Positions 6,819 through 13,788 of a stretch of DNA of 18,392 nucleotides are shown here, piece after piece. The stretch is from Streptomyces katrae (GTDB taxonomy: Bacteria > Actinomycetota > Actinomycetes > Streptomycetales > Streptomycetaceae), in contig NZ_JZWV01000243.1 in assembly GCF_000966975.1 (NCBI RefSeq), positions 1-18,392 of the forward strand, in the 5' to 3' direction. The notes under the pieces are model-generated. The model was not told the DNA's origin, did not search any database, and saw only the letters and a list, made by a program, of their open reading frames with translations. Made by a program: the position numbers and the translations under genes. Within the stretch, counting starts at the first letter, position 1. Every line of letters begins with the position of its first letter.

Positions 6819-9698
6819 TCAGCTGCAGCCGCTGGTGGAGCCGCAGCCCTCGCAGATGTAGCAGGAGCCGGCGCGCTGCATCTTCGTACCGCAGGAGAAG
6901 CAGAGCGGGGCGTCGGCGGAGACGCCCATCTGCATCTCGACCAGCTCGGCGTTGCTGTGCGCCGTCTTCGGGGCCGGGACCGGGACGACCGTCACCGGCT
7001 TGGCCACGGCGGCGACGGGCGCCGACTGGGCGAGGGACTCGGTGTCCAGCTCCTCCTCGAGCGGCTCGTAGGAACCGGTGTCGAGGTGGCGCTGGCGCTC
7101 CTCGGCGGAGTGGATGCCGAGGGCCGAGCGGGTCTCGAAGGGCAGGAAGTCCAGCGCCACGCGACGGAAGATGTAGTCGACGATCGACTGCGCCATCCGC
7201 ACGTCCGGGTCGTCCGTCATACCGGCCGGCTCGAAGCGCATGTTCGTGAACTTCGCGACGTACGTCTCCAGCGGGACGCCGTACTGCAGACCGACCGAGA
7301 CGGCGATCGAGAAGGCGTCCATCATGCCCGCGAGGGTCGAGCCCTGCTTGGACATCTTCAGGAAGACCTCACCCAGGCCGTCGTCCGGGTAGGAGTTGGC
7401 CGTCATGTAGCCCTCGGCGCCACCGACCGTGAAGGAGGTGGTGATGCCCGGGCGGCCCTTGGGGAGGCGCTTGCGGACCGGACGGTACTCGATGACCTTC
7501 TCGACCGCGGTGCGGATGGTCTCCTCGGCCTTCTCGGTGATCTCGGCCTTCTCCTCCTCCTTCTTCTTGGCGGAGAGGGGCTGGCCGACCTTGCAGTTGT
7601 CGCGGTAGATCGCGAGCGCCTTGACGCCCAGCTTCCACGCCTCGAAGTAGATCTCCTCGATCTCCTCGACGGTCGCCGTCTCCGGCATGTTGACCGTCTT
7701 GGAGATCGCACCGGAGATCCAGGGCTGGATCGCGGCCATCATGCGGACGTGGCCCATCGGGGAGATGGAGCGCTCGCCCATCGCGCAGTCGAAGACCTCG
7801 TAGTGCTCGGTCTTCAGACCGGGGGCGTCGACCACGTTGCCGTGCTCGGCGATGTGGGCGACGATCGCCTCGATCTGCTCCTCCTGGTAGCCCAGGCGGC
7901 GCAGGGCCTGCGGGACGGTGCCGTTGACGATCTGCATCGAGCCGCCGCCGACGAGCTTCTTGAACTTGACCAGGGCCAGGTCCGGCTCGACACCGGTGGT
8001 GTCGCAGGACATCGCGAGACCGATGGTGCCGGTCGGCGCGAGGACGGAGGCCTGGGCGTTGCGGAAGCCGTTCTTCTCACCGAGGCGCAGGACGTCCTGC
8101 CAGGCCTCGGTGGCCGCGGCCCAGATCGCGTTGTCCAGGTCGTCGGTGCGCGGCGCGACGGCGTTGGCGTCGGCGTGCTGCTTCATGACGCGCTTGTGCG
8201 AGTCGGCGTTGCGGGCGTAGCCGTCGTACGGGCCGACGATGGCGGCCAGCTCGGCGGAGCGCTTGTACGCGGTGCCGGTCATCAGCGAGGTGATCGACGC
8301 GGCGAGGGTGCGACCGCCGTCCGAGTCGTACGCGTGGCCGGTGGCCATCAGCAGGGCGCCGAGGTTGGCGTAGCCGATGCCCAGCTGGCGGAAGGCTCGG
8401 GTGTTCTCGCCGATCTTCTGCGTCGGGAAGTCCGCGAAGCAGATGGAGATGTCCATCGCGGTGATGACGAGCTCGACGACCTTGGCGAAGCGCTCGGCGT
8501 CGAAGGACTGGGCGCCCTTGCCGTCGTCGTGCAGGAACTTCATCAGGTTCAGCGAGGCGAGGTTGCAGGACGTGTTGTCCAGGTGCATGTACTCGCTGCA
8601 CGGGTTGGACGCGGTGATGCGGCCGGACTCGGGGCAGGTGTGCCAGTGGTTGATCACACCGTCGTACTGGATGCCCGGGTCGGCGCAGGCCCACGCGGCC
8701 TCGGCGAGCTTGCGGAAGAGCGCCTTGGCGTCGACCTTCTCGATGACCTCGCCGGTCATGCGGGCACGCAGGCCGAACTCGGTGCCGTTCTCGACTGCCG
8801 TCATGAACTCGTCGTTCACGCGGACGGAGTTGTTGGCGTTCTGGTACTGGACGGACGTGATGTCGTCGCCGCCCAGGTCCATGTCGAAGCCCGCGTCGCG
8901 CAGGGCGCGGATCTTCTCCTCCTCCTTCACCTTGGTGGCGATGAAGTCCTCGACGTCCGGGTGGTCCACGTCCAGGACGACCATCTTGGCCGCGCGGCGG
9001 GTGGCGCCGCCCGACTTGATCGTTCCGGCGGACGCGTCGGCGCCGCGCATGAAGGAGACGGGGCCGGAGGCGTTGCCGCCGGAGGAGAGGAGCTCCTTGG
9101 AGGAGCGGATGCGGGAGAGGTTCAGGCCGGCGCCGGAGCCGCCCTTGAAGATCATGCCCTCTTCCTTGTACCAGTCGAGGATCGACTCCATGGAGTCGTC
9201 GACGGAGAGGATGAAGCAGGCGGAGACCTGCTGCGGCTGGGGCGTGCCGACGTTGAACCACACCGGGGAGTTGAAGCTGAAGATCTGGTGCAGGAGGGCG
9301 TAGGTCAGCTCGTGCTCGAAGATCTCCGCGTCGGCGGGGGACGCGAAGTAGTCGTAGTCCTCGCCGGCCTTCGTGTACGTCTTGACGATGCGGTCGATCA
9401 GCTGCTTCAGGCCGGTCTCGCGCTGCGGCGTGCCGACGGCGCCGCGGAAGTACTTGCTGGTGACGATGTTGACCGCGTTCACCGACCAGAAGTCGGGGAA
9501 CTCGACGCCGCGCTGCTCGAAGTTGACCGAGCCGTCGCGCCAGTTCGTCATGACGACGTCACGGAGCTCCCAGTTCACCTCGTCGTACGGGTGCACGCCG
9601 GGGGTGGTGTGGATGCGCTCGATCCGCAGGCCGCCCTTGGCGGCCTTGGTCCCCTTGGCGCGGGAACCACGTGCCGAGCTGCTCGCCGTCTCTGTCAT
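6819..9698 (-). CDS. nrdJ: Adenosylcobalamin-dependent (class II) ribonucleoside-diphosphate reductase
   Basis: 959 aa. It reduces ribonucleotides to deoxyribonucleotides using a thiyl radical made from coenzyme B12, so it works with or without oxygen. The N-terminal part carries SACFILSVDDSM with C161, one of the redox cysteines. FKGGSGAGLNLSRIRSS (184-200) is the substrate/effector region. NPCSE (365-369) gives the radical cysteine C367 with N365 and E369, and C378 in NTSCNLASLNL is the second redox cysteine. The C-terminus bears a zinc-ribbon-like set of cysteines (C933, C936, C946, C949, C952, C958), typical of the long actinobacterial NrdJ and thought to pass electrons from thioredoxin. 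The ATG at 9696-9698 has GGGAGGC 7 bases upstream. It lies 134 bases after nrdR, with a hairpin between, and is expected to share nrdR control. Codon use is orderly and no damage is visible. Confidence 0.97.
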   Translation of the reverse strand: MTETASSSARGSRAKGTKAAKGGLRIERIHTTPGVHPYDEVNWELRDVVMTNWRDGSVNFEQRGVEFPDFWSVNAVNIVTSKYFRGAVGTPQRETGLKQLIDRIVKTYTKAGEDYDYFASPADAEIFEHELTYALLHQIFSFNSPVWFNVGTPQPQQVSACFILSVDDSMESILDWYKEEGMIFKGGSGAGLNLSRIRSSKELLSSGGNASGPVSFMRGADASAGTIKSGGATRRAAKMVVLDVDHPDVEDFIATKVKEEEKIRALRDAGFDMDLGGDDITSVQYQNANNSVRVNDEFMTAVENGTEFGLRARMTGEVIEKVDAKALFRKLAEAAWACADPGIQYDGVINHWHTCPESGRITASNPCSEYMHLDNTSCNLASLNLMKFLHDDGKGAQSFDAERFAKVVELVITAMDISICFADFPTQKIGENTRAFRQLGIGYANLGALLMATGHAYDSDGGRTLAASITSLMTGTAYKRSAELAAIVGPYDGYARNADSHKRVMKQHADANAVAPRTDDLDNAIWAAATEAWQDVLRLGEKNGFRNAQASVLAPTGTIGLAMSCDTTGVEPDLALVKFKKLVGGGSMQIVNGTVPQALRRLGYQEEQIEAIVAHIAEHGNVVDAPGLKTEHYEVFDCAMGERSISPMGHVRMMAAIQPWISGAISKTVNMPETATVEEIEEIYFEAWKLGVKALAIYRDNCKVGQPLSAKKKEEEKAEITEKAEETIRTAVEKVIEYRPVRKRLPKGRPGITTSFTVGGAEGYMTANSYPDDGLGEVFLKMSKQGSTLAGMMDAFSIAVSVGLQYGVPLETYVAKFTNMRFEPAGMTDDPDVRMAQSIVDYIFRRVALDFLPFETRSALGIHSAEERQRHLDTGSYEPLEEELDTESLAQSAPVAAVAKPVTVVPVPAPKTAHSNAELVEMQMGVSADAPLCFSCGTKMQRAGSCYICEGCGSTSGCS

Positions 9699-9801
9699 GC
9701 CGCCTGCCTCCCATATGCGGGCAAAAACGCCCTAAAGTGCCAGCGATATTCCGCGGCACAATGCTGTGTCTTGTATCTACGAATCTCGCCCTGCCGGCCG
9801 G

Positions 9802-9827
9802 CGGGGCCGCACTGCGCTGCGGCCCCG
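9802..9827 (-). terminator. Hairpin between nrdR and nrdJ
   Basis: CGGGGCCGCA (9802-9811) and TGCGGCCCCG (9818-9827) form a perfect 10-bp stem with a 6-base loop. It lies 5 bases past the nrdR stop on the minus strand. No U tract follows. It could be a partial terminator/attenuator setting the nrdR:nrdJ ratio, or an RNA-processing or stability element. Confidence 0.55.
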
Positions 9828-9832
9828 TGCGG

Positions 9833-10348
9833 TCAGTCGGCGGCGGAGGCGGGCACGGGGACGACCGGGGGGGTCCCTCCGTGCTCGCACTCATGGGGGT
9901 GAGGCCGCGGCTCGCGAAGTTCCGCGATGGCGGTCTCGAAGTCTTCAAGGGTGTCGAAAGCTTTGTACACGGACGCGAACCGCAGGTACGCGACCAGGTC
10001 GAGCTCCTGCAACGGGCCGAGTATGGCCAGACCCACGTCGTGGGTGGTCAGCTCGGCGCTCCCGGTGGCGCGCACCGCCTCCTCGACCCGCTGGCCGAGC
10101 TTGGCGAGGGCGTCCTCGGTGACCGGCCGCCCCTGGCACGCCTTGCGGACGCCAGAGATGACCTTGGTGCGGCTGAAGGGTTCGGTGACCCCGCTTCGCT
10201 TGATCACCATCAGCGAGGCCGTCTCCACCGTCGTGAAGCGACGGGAGCAGTCGGGGCACTGACGGCGTCGGCGGATCGACGTTCCGTCGTCGGTGGTGCG
10301 GCTGTCGACGACGCGGCTGTCGGGGTGCCTGCAGAAGGGGCAGTGCAT
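9833..10348 (-). CDS. nrdR: Transcriptional repressor NrdR
   Basis: 171 aa from the ATG at 10346-10348, preceded by AGGAGGGTGAGGG and placing the zinc ribbon at the very N-terminus as in all NrdR proteins. C3/C6 (MHCPFC) and C31/C34 (QCPDC) bind zinc and, with the RRRR segment before them, the DNA. An ATP-cone follows (about 46-136, beginning [17 protein letters not shown]), which senses ATP/dATP. NrdR represses ribonucleotide reductase operons when dATP is high. It lies upstream of nrdJ in one unit, and two box-like sites upstream suggest autoregulation. The tail after residue 145 is Pro/His-rich and variable. The reading frame continues 55 codons further upstream to 10513, but those codons overlap leader structure and I exclude them. 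Confidence 0.96.
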   Translation of the reverse strand: MHCPFCRHPDSRVVDSRTTDDGTSIRRRRQCPDCSRRFTTVETASLMVIKRSGVTEPFSRTKVISGVRKACQGRPVTEDALAKLGQRVEEAVRATGSAELTTHDVGLAILGPLQELDLVAYLRFASVYKAFDTLEDFETAIAELREPRPHPHECEHGGTPPVVPVPASAAD

Positions 10349-10390
10349 GGTTCCCTCACCCTCCTCTTGGCACGACTGAATGACCCCACG

Positions 10391-10431
10391 GAGCCCTTCG
10401 GCGACAGAGAGCGAGTCTCTGCCGGGGGCTC
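10391..10431 (-). repeat. Structured leader hairpin upstream of nrdR
   Basis: Nested arms: GAGCCC (10391-10396) with GGGCTC (10426-10431), CGG (10399-10401) with CCG (10422-10424), and CAGAGA (10405-10410) with TCTCTG (10416-10421), loop of 5. It lies about 43 bases upstream of the nrdR ATG, so it would form in the mRNA leader. Its function is unknown. Confidence 0.5.
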
Positions 10432-10481
10432 GTGAAGCAGCCACAAGCATATGCGATCCCGGAGGTCTGAGCCGACCGTGG

Positions 10482-10497
10482 ACCACAACTTGTGGGT
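10482..10497. promoter_or_regulatory. Candidate NrdR box, proximal
   Basis: ACCACAACTTGTGGGT is a 16-bp near-palindrome of the CACA...TGTG type seen in NrdR boxes. It is 31 bp from the distal site, i.e. about three helical turns. Paired boxes at this spacing are the usual NrdR arrangement. Confidence 0.6.
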
Positions 10498-10512
10498 TGC
10501 GACGCTCATCCA

Positions 10513-10528
10513 ACCACTAGATCTTGCG
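10513..10528. promoter_or_regulatory. Candidate NrdR box, distal
   Basis: ACCACTAGATCTTGCG resembles the NrdR consensus acaCwAtATaTwGtgt, with a central TAGATCTT. It is paired with the site at 10482-10497. Position upstream of nrdR-nrdJ supports the call. Confidence 0.6.
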
Positions 10529-10531
10529 TTG

Positions 10532-10788
10532 GGGAGGATTTGAGCCCCTACGCGTGTCGCGCGGCCCGATGGCCGGTTTCCGCGGGTTCCGGTGCCACAC
10601 TGGGCACGGCCCCGGGCGGCGGCGACCCAACCCGGAAGGGTACCGTAAGCAGCAGACGCGGTTCCGAATCCACGTTCGGACGACGGGCCGGCCCACACGC
10701 CTCCGCCCCGCCGTCCGGGCCGGCCATCCGCACCGGCCGGCCATACACCCACCGCTATAACCCGGGTGGGCGATCCGCGATTTTTCAC
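10532..10788. other. Non-coding stretch between the nrdR and lexA control regions
   Basis: About 257 bases between the distal NrdR box and the LexA box. Small open frames on both strands have no ribosome site and look like chance high-GC frames. Seen only: repeated GGCCGGCC blocks near 10687-10742 and a short CCCACC/GGTGGG inverted repeat at 10748-10770. No gene recognised; a small RNA cannot be excluded. Confidence 0.5.
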
Positions 10789-10789
10789 T

Positions 10790-10803
10790 CGAACGTGTGT
10801 TTG
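10790..10803. promoter_or_regulatory. LexA (SOS) box upstream of lexA
   Basis: CGAACGTGTGTTTG matches the actinobacterial/Gram-positive LexA box cGAACrnryGTTCg at all core positions but one (GTTT in place of GTTC). It sits 63 bases upstream of the lexA start and overlaps the candidate -35, fitting autorepression. Confidence 0.8.
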
Positions 10804-10830
10804 GCGCAACCTTTCGAAAGCAACTACCGT
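10801..10830 (+). promoter_or_regulatory. Candidate lexA promoter
   Basis: TTGGCG (10801-10806) and TACCGT (10825-10830), spacer 18 bp. A perfect palindrome CTTTCGAAAG (10811-10820) lies in the spacer. The match is by eye to loose consensus hexamers, supported by overlap with the LexA box. Confidence 0.4.
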
Positions 10831-10866
10831 TGTCCAGCTAGGGAGAACATTTCGAGAGGGGCCGAC

Positions 10867-11661
10867 GTGACCACCACCGCAGACAGTGCCACCATCACTG
10901 CCCAGAACCGCTCCCAGAGCCGACTCGAGCCGGTGCATGCCATGAGTGACGCAAGTCAGAATCCGGAGGCGGAGGCCACCGTGCGCCCCGCACGCTCGCT
11001 GCCAGGGCGGCCTCCAGGCATCCGCGCCGACAGCTCCGGGCTCACGGACCGGCAGCGGAGGGTCATCGAGGTCATCCGGGACTCCGTGCAGCGCCGCGGC
11101 TACCCGCCGTCGATGCGCGAGATCGGCCAGGCCGTCGGCCTCTCCAGCACCTCCTCCGTCGCCCACCAGCTGATGGCCCTGGAGCGCAAGGGCTTCCTGC
11201 GCCGCGACCCGCACCGCCCCCGCGCCTACGAGGTGCGCGGCTCCGACCAGCCCAGCTCGCAGCCCACCGACACCACCGGCAAGCCCGCCGCCTCCTACGT
11301 TCCCCTGGTCGGCCGGATCGCGGCCGGCGGCCCGATCCTCGCCGAGGAGTCGGTCGAGGACGTGTTCCCGCTCCCGCGCCAGCTCGTGGGCGACGGCGAG
11401 CTGTTCGTGCTCAAGGTCGTCGGCGACTCGATGATCGAGGCCGCCATCTGCGACGGCGACTGGGTCACCGTCCGTCGCCAGCCCGTCGCGGAGAACGGCG
11501 ACATCGTCGCCGCGATGCTGGACGGCGAGGCCACGGTCAAGCGCTTCAAGCGGGAGGACGGGCACGTGTGGCTGCTCCCTCACAATGCCGCCTACCAGCC
11601 CATCCCCGGCGACGAGGCGACCATCCTCGGCAAGGTGGTCGCGGTACTGCGCCGGGTCTGA
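10867..11661 (+). CDS. lexA: LexA repressor (SOS regulator, self-cleaving)
   Basis: 264 aa from the GTG at 10867, chosen for the GAGAGG 7 bases upstream; an ATG at 10942 (giving 239 aa) has no ribosome site. LexA represses DNA-repair genes until RecA filaments on damaged DNA trigger its autocleavage. The winged helix-turn-helix starts with [16 protein letters not shown] (59-74), with [20 protein letters not shown] as the recognition region. The cleavage site is A153-G154 (GRIAAGGP). The catalytic dyad is S188 (VVGDSMIEA) and K225 (EATVKRF). The ~45-residue N-terminal extension before the DNA-binding domain is usual in Streptomyces. An upstream LexA box implies autoregulation. The gene converges with the helicase gene over a shared terminator. 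Confidence 0.97.
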   Translation: MTTTADSATITAQNRSQSRLEPVHAMSDASQNPEAEATVRPARSLPGRPPGIRADSSGLTDRQRRVIEVIRDSVQRRGYPPSMREIGQAVGLSSTSSVAHQLMALERKGFLRRDPHRPRAYEVRGSDQPSSQPTDTTGKPAASYVPLVGRIAAGGPILAEESVEDVFPLPRQLVGDGELFVLKVVGDSMIEAAICDGDWVTVRRQPVAENGDIVAAMLDGEATVKRFKREDGHVWLLPHNAAYQPIPGDEATILGKVVAVLRRV

Positions 11662-11676
11662 CCCCTCGCCCACAGC

Positions 11677-11711
11677 CAGCTCCGGGACCCTCTGCGCCGG
11701 TCCCGGAGCTG
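11677..11711. terminator. Bidirectional terminator between lexA and helicase
   Basis: CAGCTCCGGGACC (11677-11689) and GGTCCCGGAGCTG (11699-11711) form a perfect 13-bp stem with a 9-base loop. It starts 15 bases past the lexA stop and is followed by TT on the plus strand. It lies between convergent genes, so it can act on both. Confidence 0.8.
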
Positions 11712-11717
11712 TTCCAT

Positions 11718-11750
11718 GTCCGCTGTAGGCCGGGCCTCCGGCCTGCGGAC
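11718..11750 (-). terminator. Second hairpin, directly at the helicase 3' end
   Basis: AGGCCGG (11727-11733) and CCGGCCT (11738-11744) around GCCT, extended by GTCCGC (11718-11723) pairing with GCGGAC (11745-11750), with a TGT bulge on one side. It begins immediately after the original helicase stop (11751-11753). Confidence 0.6.
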
Positions 11751-13737
11751 CTACTTGCCGTCGGCCTGGGCGCTCGCGTCGATCGCGGCCAGCGAGCGGC
11801 GGACCTGGTTGCGGTCCGTGGTGTACCAGAAGTCGGGCAGCGAGGCCCGCAGGAAGCTCCCGTACCGGGCCGTGGCCAGGCGCGGGTCGAGGACGGCGAC
11901 GACGCCCCGGTCGCCCGAGGCCCGTACGAGCCGGCCCGCGCCCTGCGCCATCAGCAGGGCCGGCCATCAGCAGGGCCGCATGCGTGGCGGCGACCGCCAT
12001 GAAACCGTTGCCGCCGTTCTCCTCGACCGCCTTCTGCCGCGCGCTCATCAGCGGGTCGTCGGGGCGAGGGAACGGGATCCGGTCCATGATCACCAGCTGG
12101 CAGCTGGGACCGGGCACGTCCACGCCCTGCCACAGGGAGAGCGTCCCGAACAGGCAGGTGCGCGGGTCGGCGGCGAAGTTCTTGATCAGCTCGCCCAGCG
12201 TCTCCTCGCCCTGGAGCAGGATCGGATTGTCGAGCCGGCCGCGCAGCTCCTCGGCGGCCGCCTTGGCCCCGCGCATGGAGGAGAAGAGGCCGAGGGTGCG
12301 GCCGCCGGCCGCCTCGATCAGCTCCGCCAGCTCGTCCATCATGTCGCCGCGGGTGCCCTCCCGGCCCGGGGTGGCCAGGTGCTTGGCGACGTAGAGGATG
12401 CCCTGCTTCGGGTAGTCGAACGGGGACCCGACGTCCAGCCCCCGCCAGAGCGGTACGTCCTCCCCCTCGACGCCCTCCGGGGAGAGGCCGAGGGAGGCCG
12501 CGACCCCGTTGAAGTCCCCGCCGAGCTTGAGGGTGGCGGAGGTGAGGACCACCGAGCGGTCCTCGAAGAGCTTCTCTCGCAGCAGCCCCGACACCGACAG
12601 CGGCGCGACCCGGAGGGTGGCACCGAACCGGTCGTGGCGCTCGTACCAGACGACGTCGTACTCCGAGCCGATCATGATCCGCTCCGCCACCGCGTGGACG
12701 TTCTCGACCGCGGCCAGGGCCTGCTTGCGGACGGCGTCCTCGTCGTGGACGGACTTGTCGCGGGTGGCACCGATCGCGGAGATCACGTTGCGCGCGGAAT
12801 CGCGCAGGGCGGCCAGCGCGTATCCGAGGTCGTCGGGAATCTGCTCCAGGCGGCCGGGAAGCGCCAGCTCCATCACCCGTTCGAAGGTCTCCGAGGCGGT
12901 CTGCAGGGAGTCCGCGGTCTTCTCGTCGACCAGCTTGGCGGCACGCTTCACGGCCCGGTTGACCTGCCCCGGGGTGAGCTCGCCGGTGGCCACGCCGGTG
13001 ACGCGGGAAACCAGCTCGTGGGCCTCGTCCACGATCAGCACCTCGTGCTGCGGCAGGACGGGCGCGCCCTCGATGGCGTCGATGGCGAGCAGTGCGTGGT
13101 TGGTGACCACCACATCGGCGAGCTTGGCCCGCTCACGGGCCGCCTCCGCGAAGCACTCGGCGCCGTACGCGCACTTCGTCGCCCCCAGGCACTCCCGGGA
13201 GGAGACCGAGACCTGGCTCCAGGCCTTGTCGGAGACTCCGGGGGTGAGGTCGTCGCGGTCGCCGGTCTCGGTCTCGTCCGCCCAGTCGCGCAGGCGCAGC
13301 AGGTCCTTGCCGAGCTTGCTGGTGGGGGCGGCCGCCTCGAACTGGTCGAAGAGGCCCTCCTCCTCGTCCTGCGGGGCGCCCTCGTGCAGCCGGTGGAGGC
13401 ACAGATAGTTCGACCGGCCCTTGAGCATGGCGAACTGCGGCCGTCGGCGCAGCTGCGGATGCAGCGCCTCGACCGTGCGCGGCAGGTCCCGCTCGACCAG
13501 CTGGCGCTGGAGCGCCAGCGTCGCCGTGGCCACGACGACGCGCTCGCCGTGCGCGAGGGCCGGCACCAGGTAGCCGAGGGACTTGCCGGTGCCGGTGCCG
13601 GCCTGGATGAGCCGGTGCGAGTTGTCGTCGATCGCTTCGGCGACGGCTTCGGCCATGGCGACCTGGCCGGGGCGCTCCGTGCCGCCGACGGCGGAGACGG
13701 CGGCGTGCAGCAGGTCGGAGAGGGAGGGCTTCGTCAT
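11751..13737 (-). pseudogene. DinG/XPD-like ATP-dependent DNA helicase, frameshifted by a 16-bp duplication
   Basis: A superfamily 2 Fe-S helicase of the DinG/YoaA type, expected to unwind damaged or hybrid DNA 5' to 3'. Visible: Walker A AGTGTGKS (46-53), DEAH (238-241), four Fe-S cysteines C114, C184, C190 and C196, and motif SATLKLGG. Up to residue ~591 the protein is intact. There the 16-bp sequence at 11947-11962 is repeated exactly at 11963-11978, shifting the frame. Removing one copy restores ALLMAQGAGRLVR (motif VI, QxxGRxxR) and a normal C-terminus ending at 11751, 656 aa in total. As it stands, the frame misses motif VI and runs on as nonsense to 10210, antisense through lexA. It is either a real inactivating change, a reversible one, or an assembly error. 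The ATG at 13735-13737 has only a weak ribosome site. Confidence 0.88.
11947..11978. repeat. Perfect 16-bp tandem duplication inside the helicase gene
   Basis: Two exact copies of GCCATCAGCAGGGCCG, at 11947-11962 and 11963-11978. Flanking bases do not extend the repeat in either direction. Sixteen is not a multiple of three, so the duplication shifts the reading frame. The form is that of replication slippage or short-homology duplication, with no transposon ends or target-site duplication. Confidence 0.97.
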
Positions 13738-13788
13738 AGCAGGACCAACCCTACGGGGCGCCGCTGACAGTGACGTACCGATCCGGCC

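Noticed and set aside
9699..9832. Possible B12 riboswitch before nrdJ
   Set aside because: The spacer is too short for a cobalamin riboswitch after accounting for the hairpin, and I see no B12-box-like sequence. As I recall, in Streptomyces the riboswitch controls the class I nrdAB operon, which is not here.
6444..9902. A plus-strand open frame of over 1100 codons opposite nrdJ
   Set aside because: It is the antisense shadow of a high-GC gene with strong third-position bias. Its translation is a Val/Asp/Gly/Leu/Arg-rich string with no recognisable domain, while the opposite strand is unmistakably NrdJ.
10942..11661. Alternative shorter lexA from the ATG at 10942
   Set aside because: No ribosome site precedes it, whereas the GTG at 10867 has GAGAGG at good spacing.
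11947..11978. Duplication considered as an insertion-sequence footprint
   Set aside because: No inverted ends or typical target-site duplication with residual sequence between; it is a simple direct tandem copy.
11716..13767. A 683-codon plus-strand frame opposite the helicase
   Set aside because: Antisense shadow; the opposite strand carries Walker A, DEAH and Fe-S cysteines of a helicase.
13738..13788. Possible terminator hairpin (ATCCG/CGGAT) at the NIS synthetase 2 stop
   Set aside because: Only about 5 bp and overlapping the stop codon; too weak to call.
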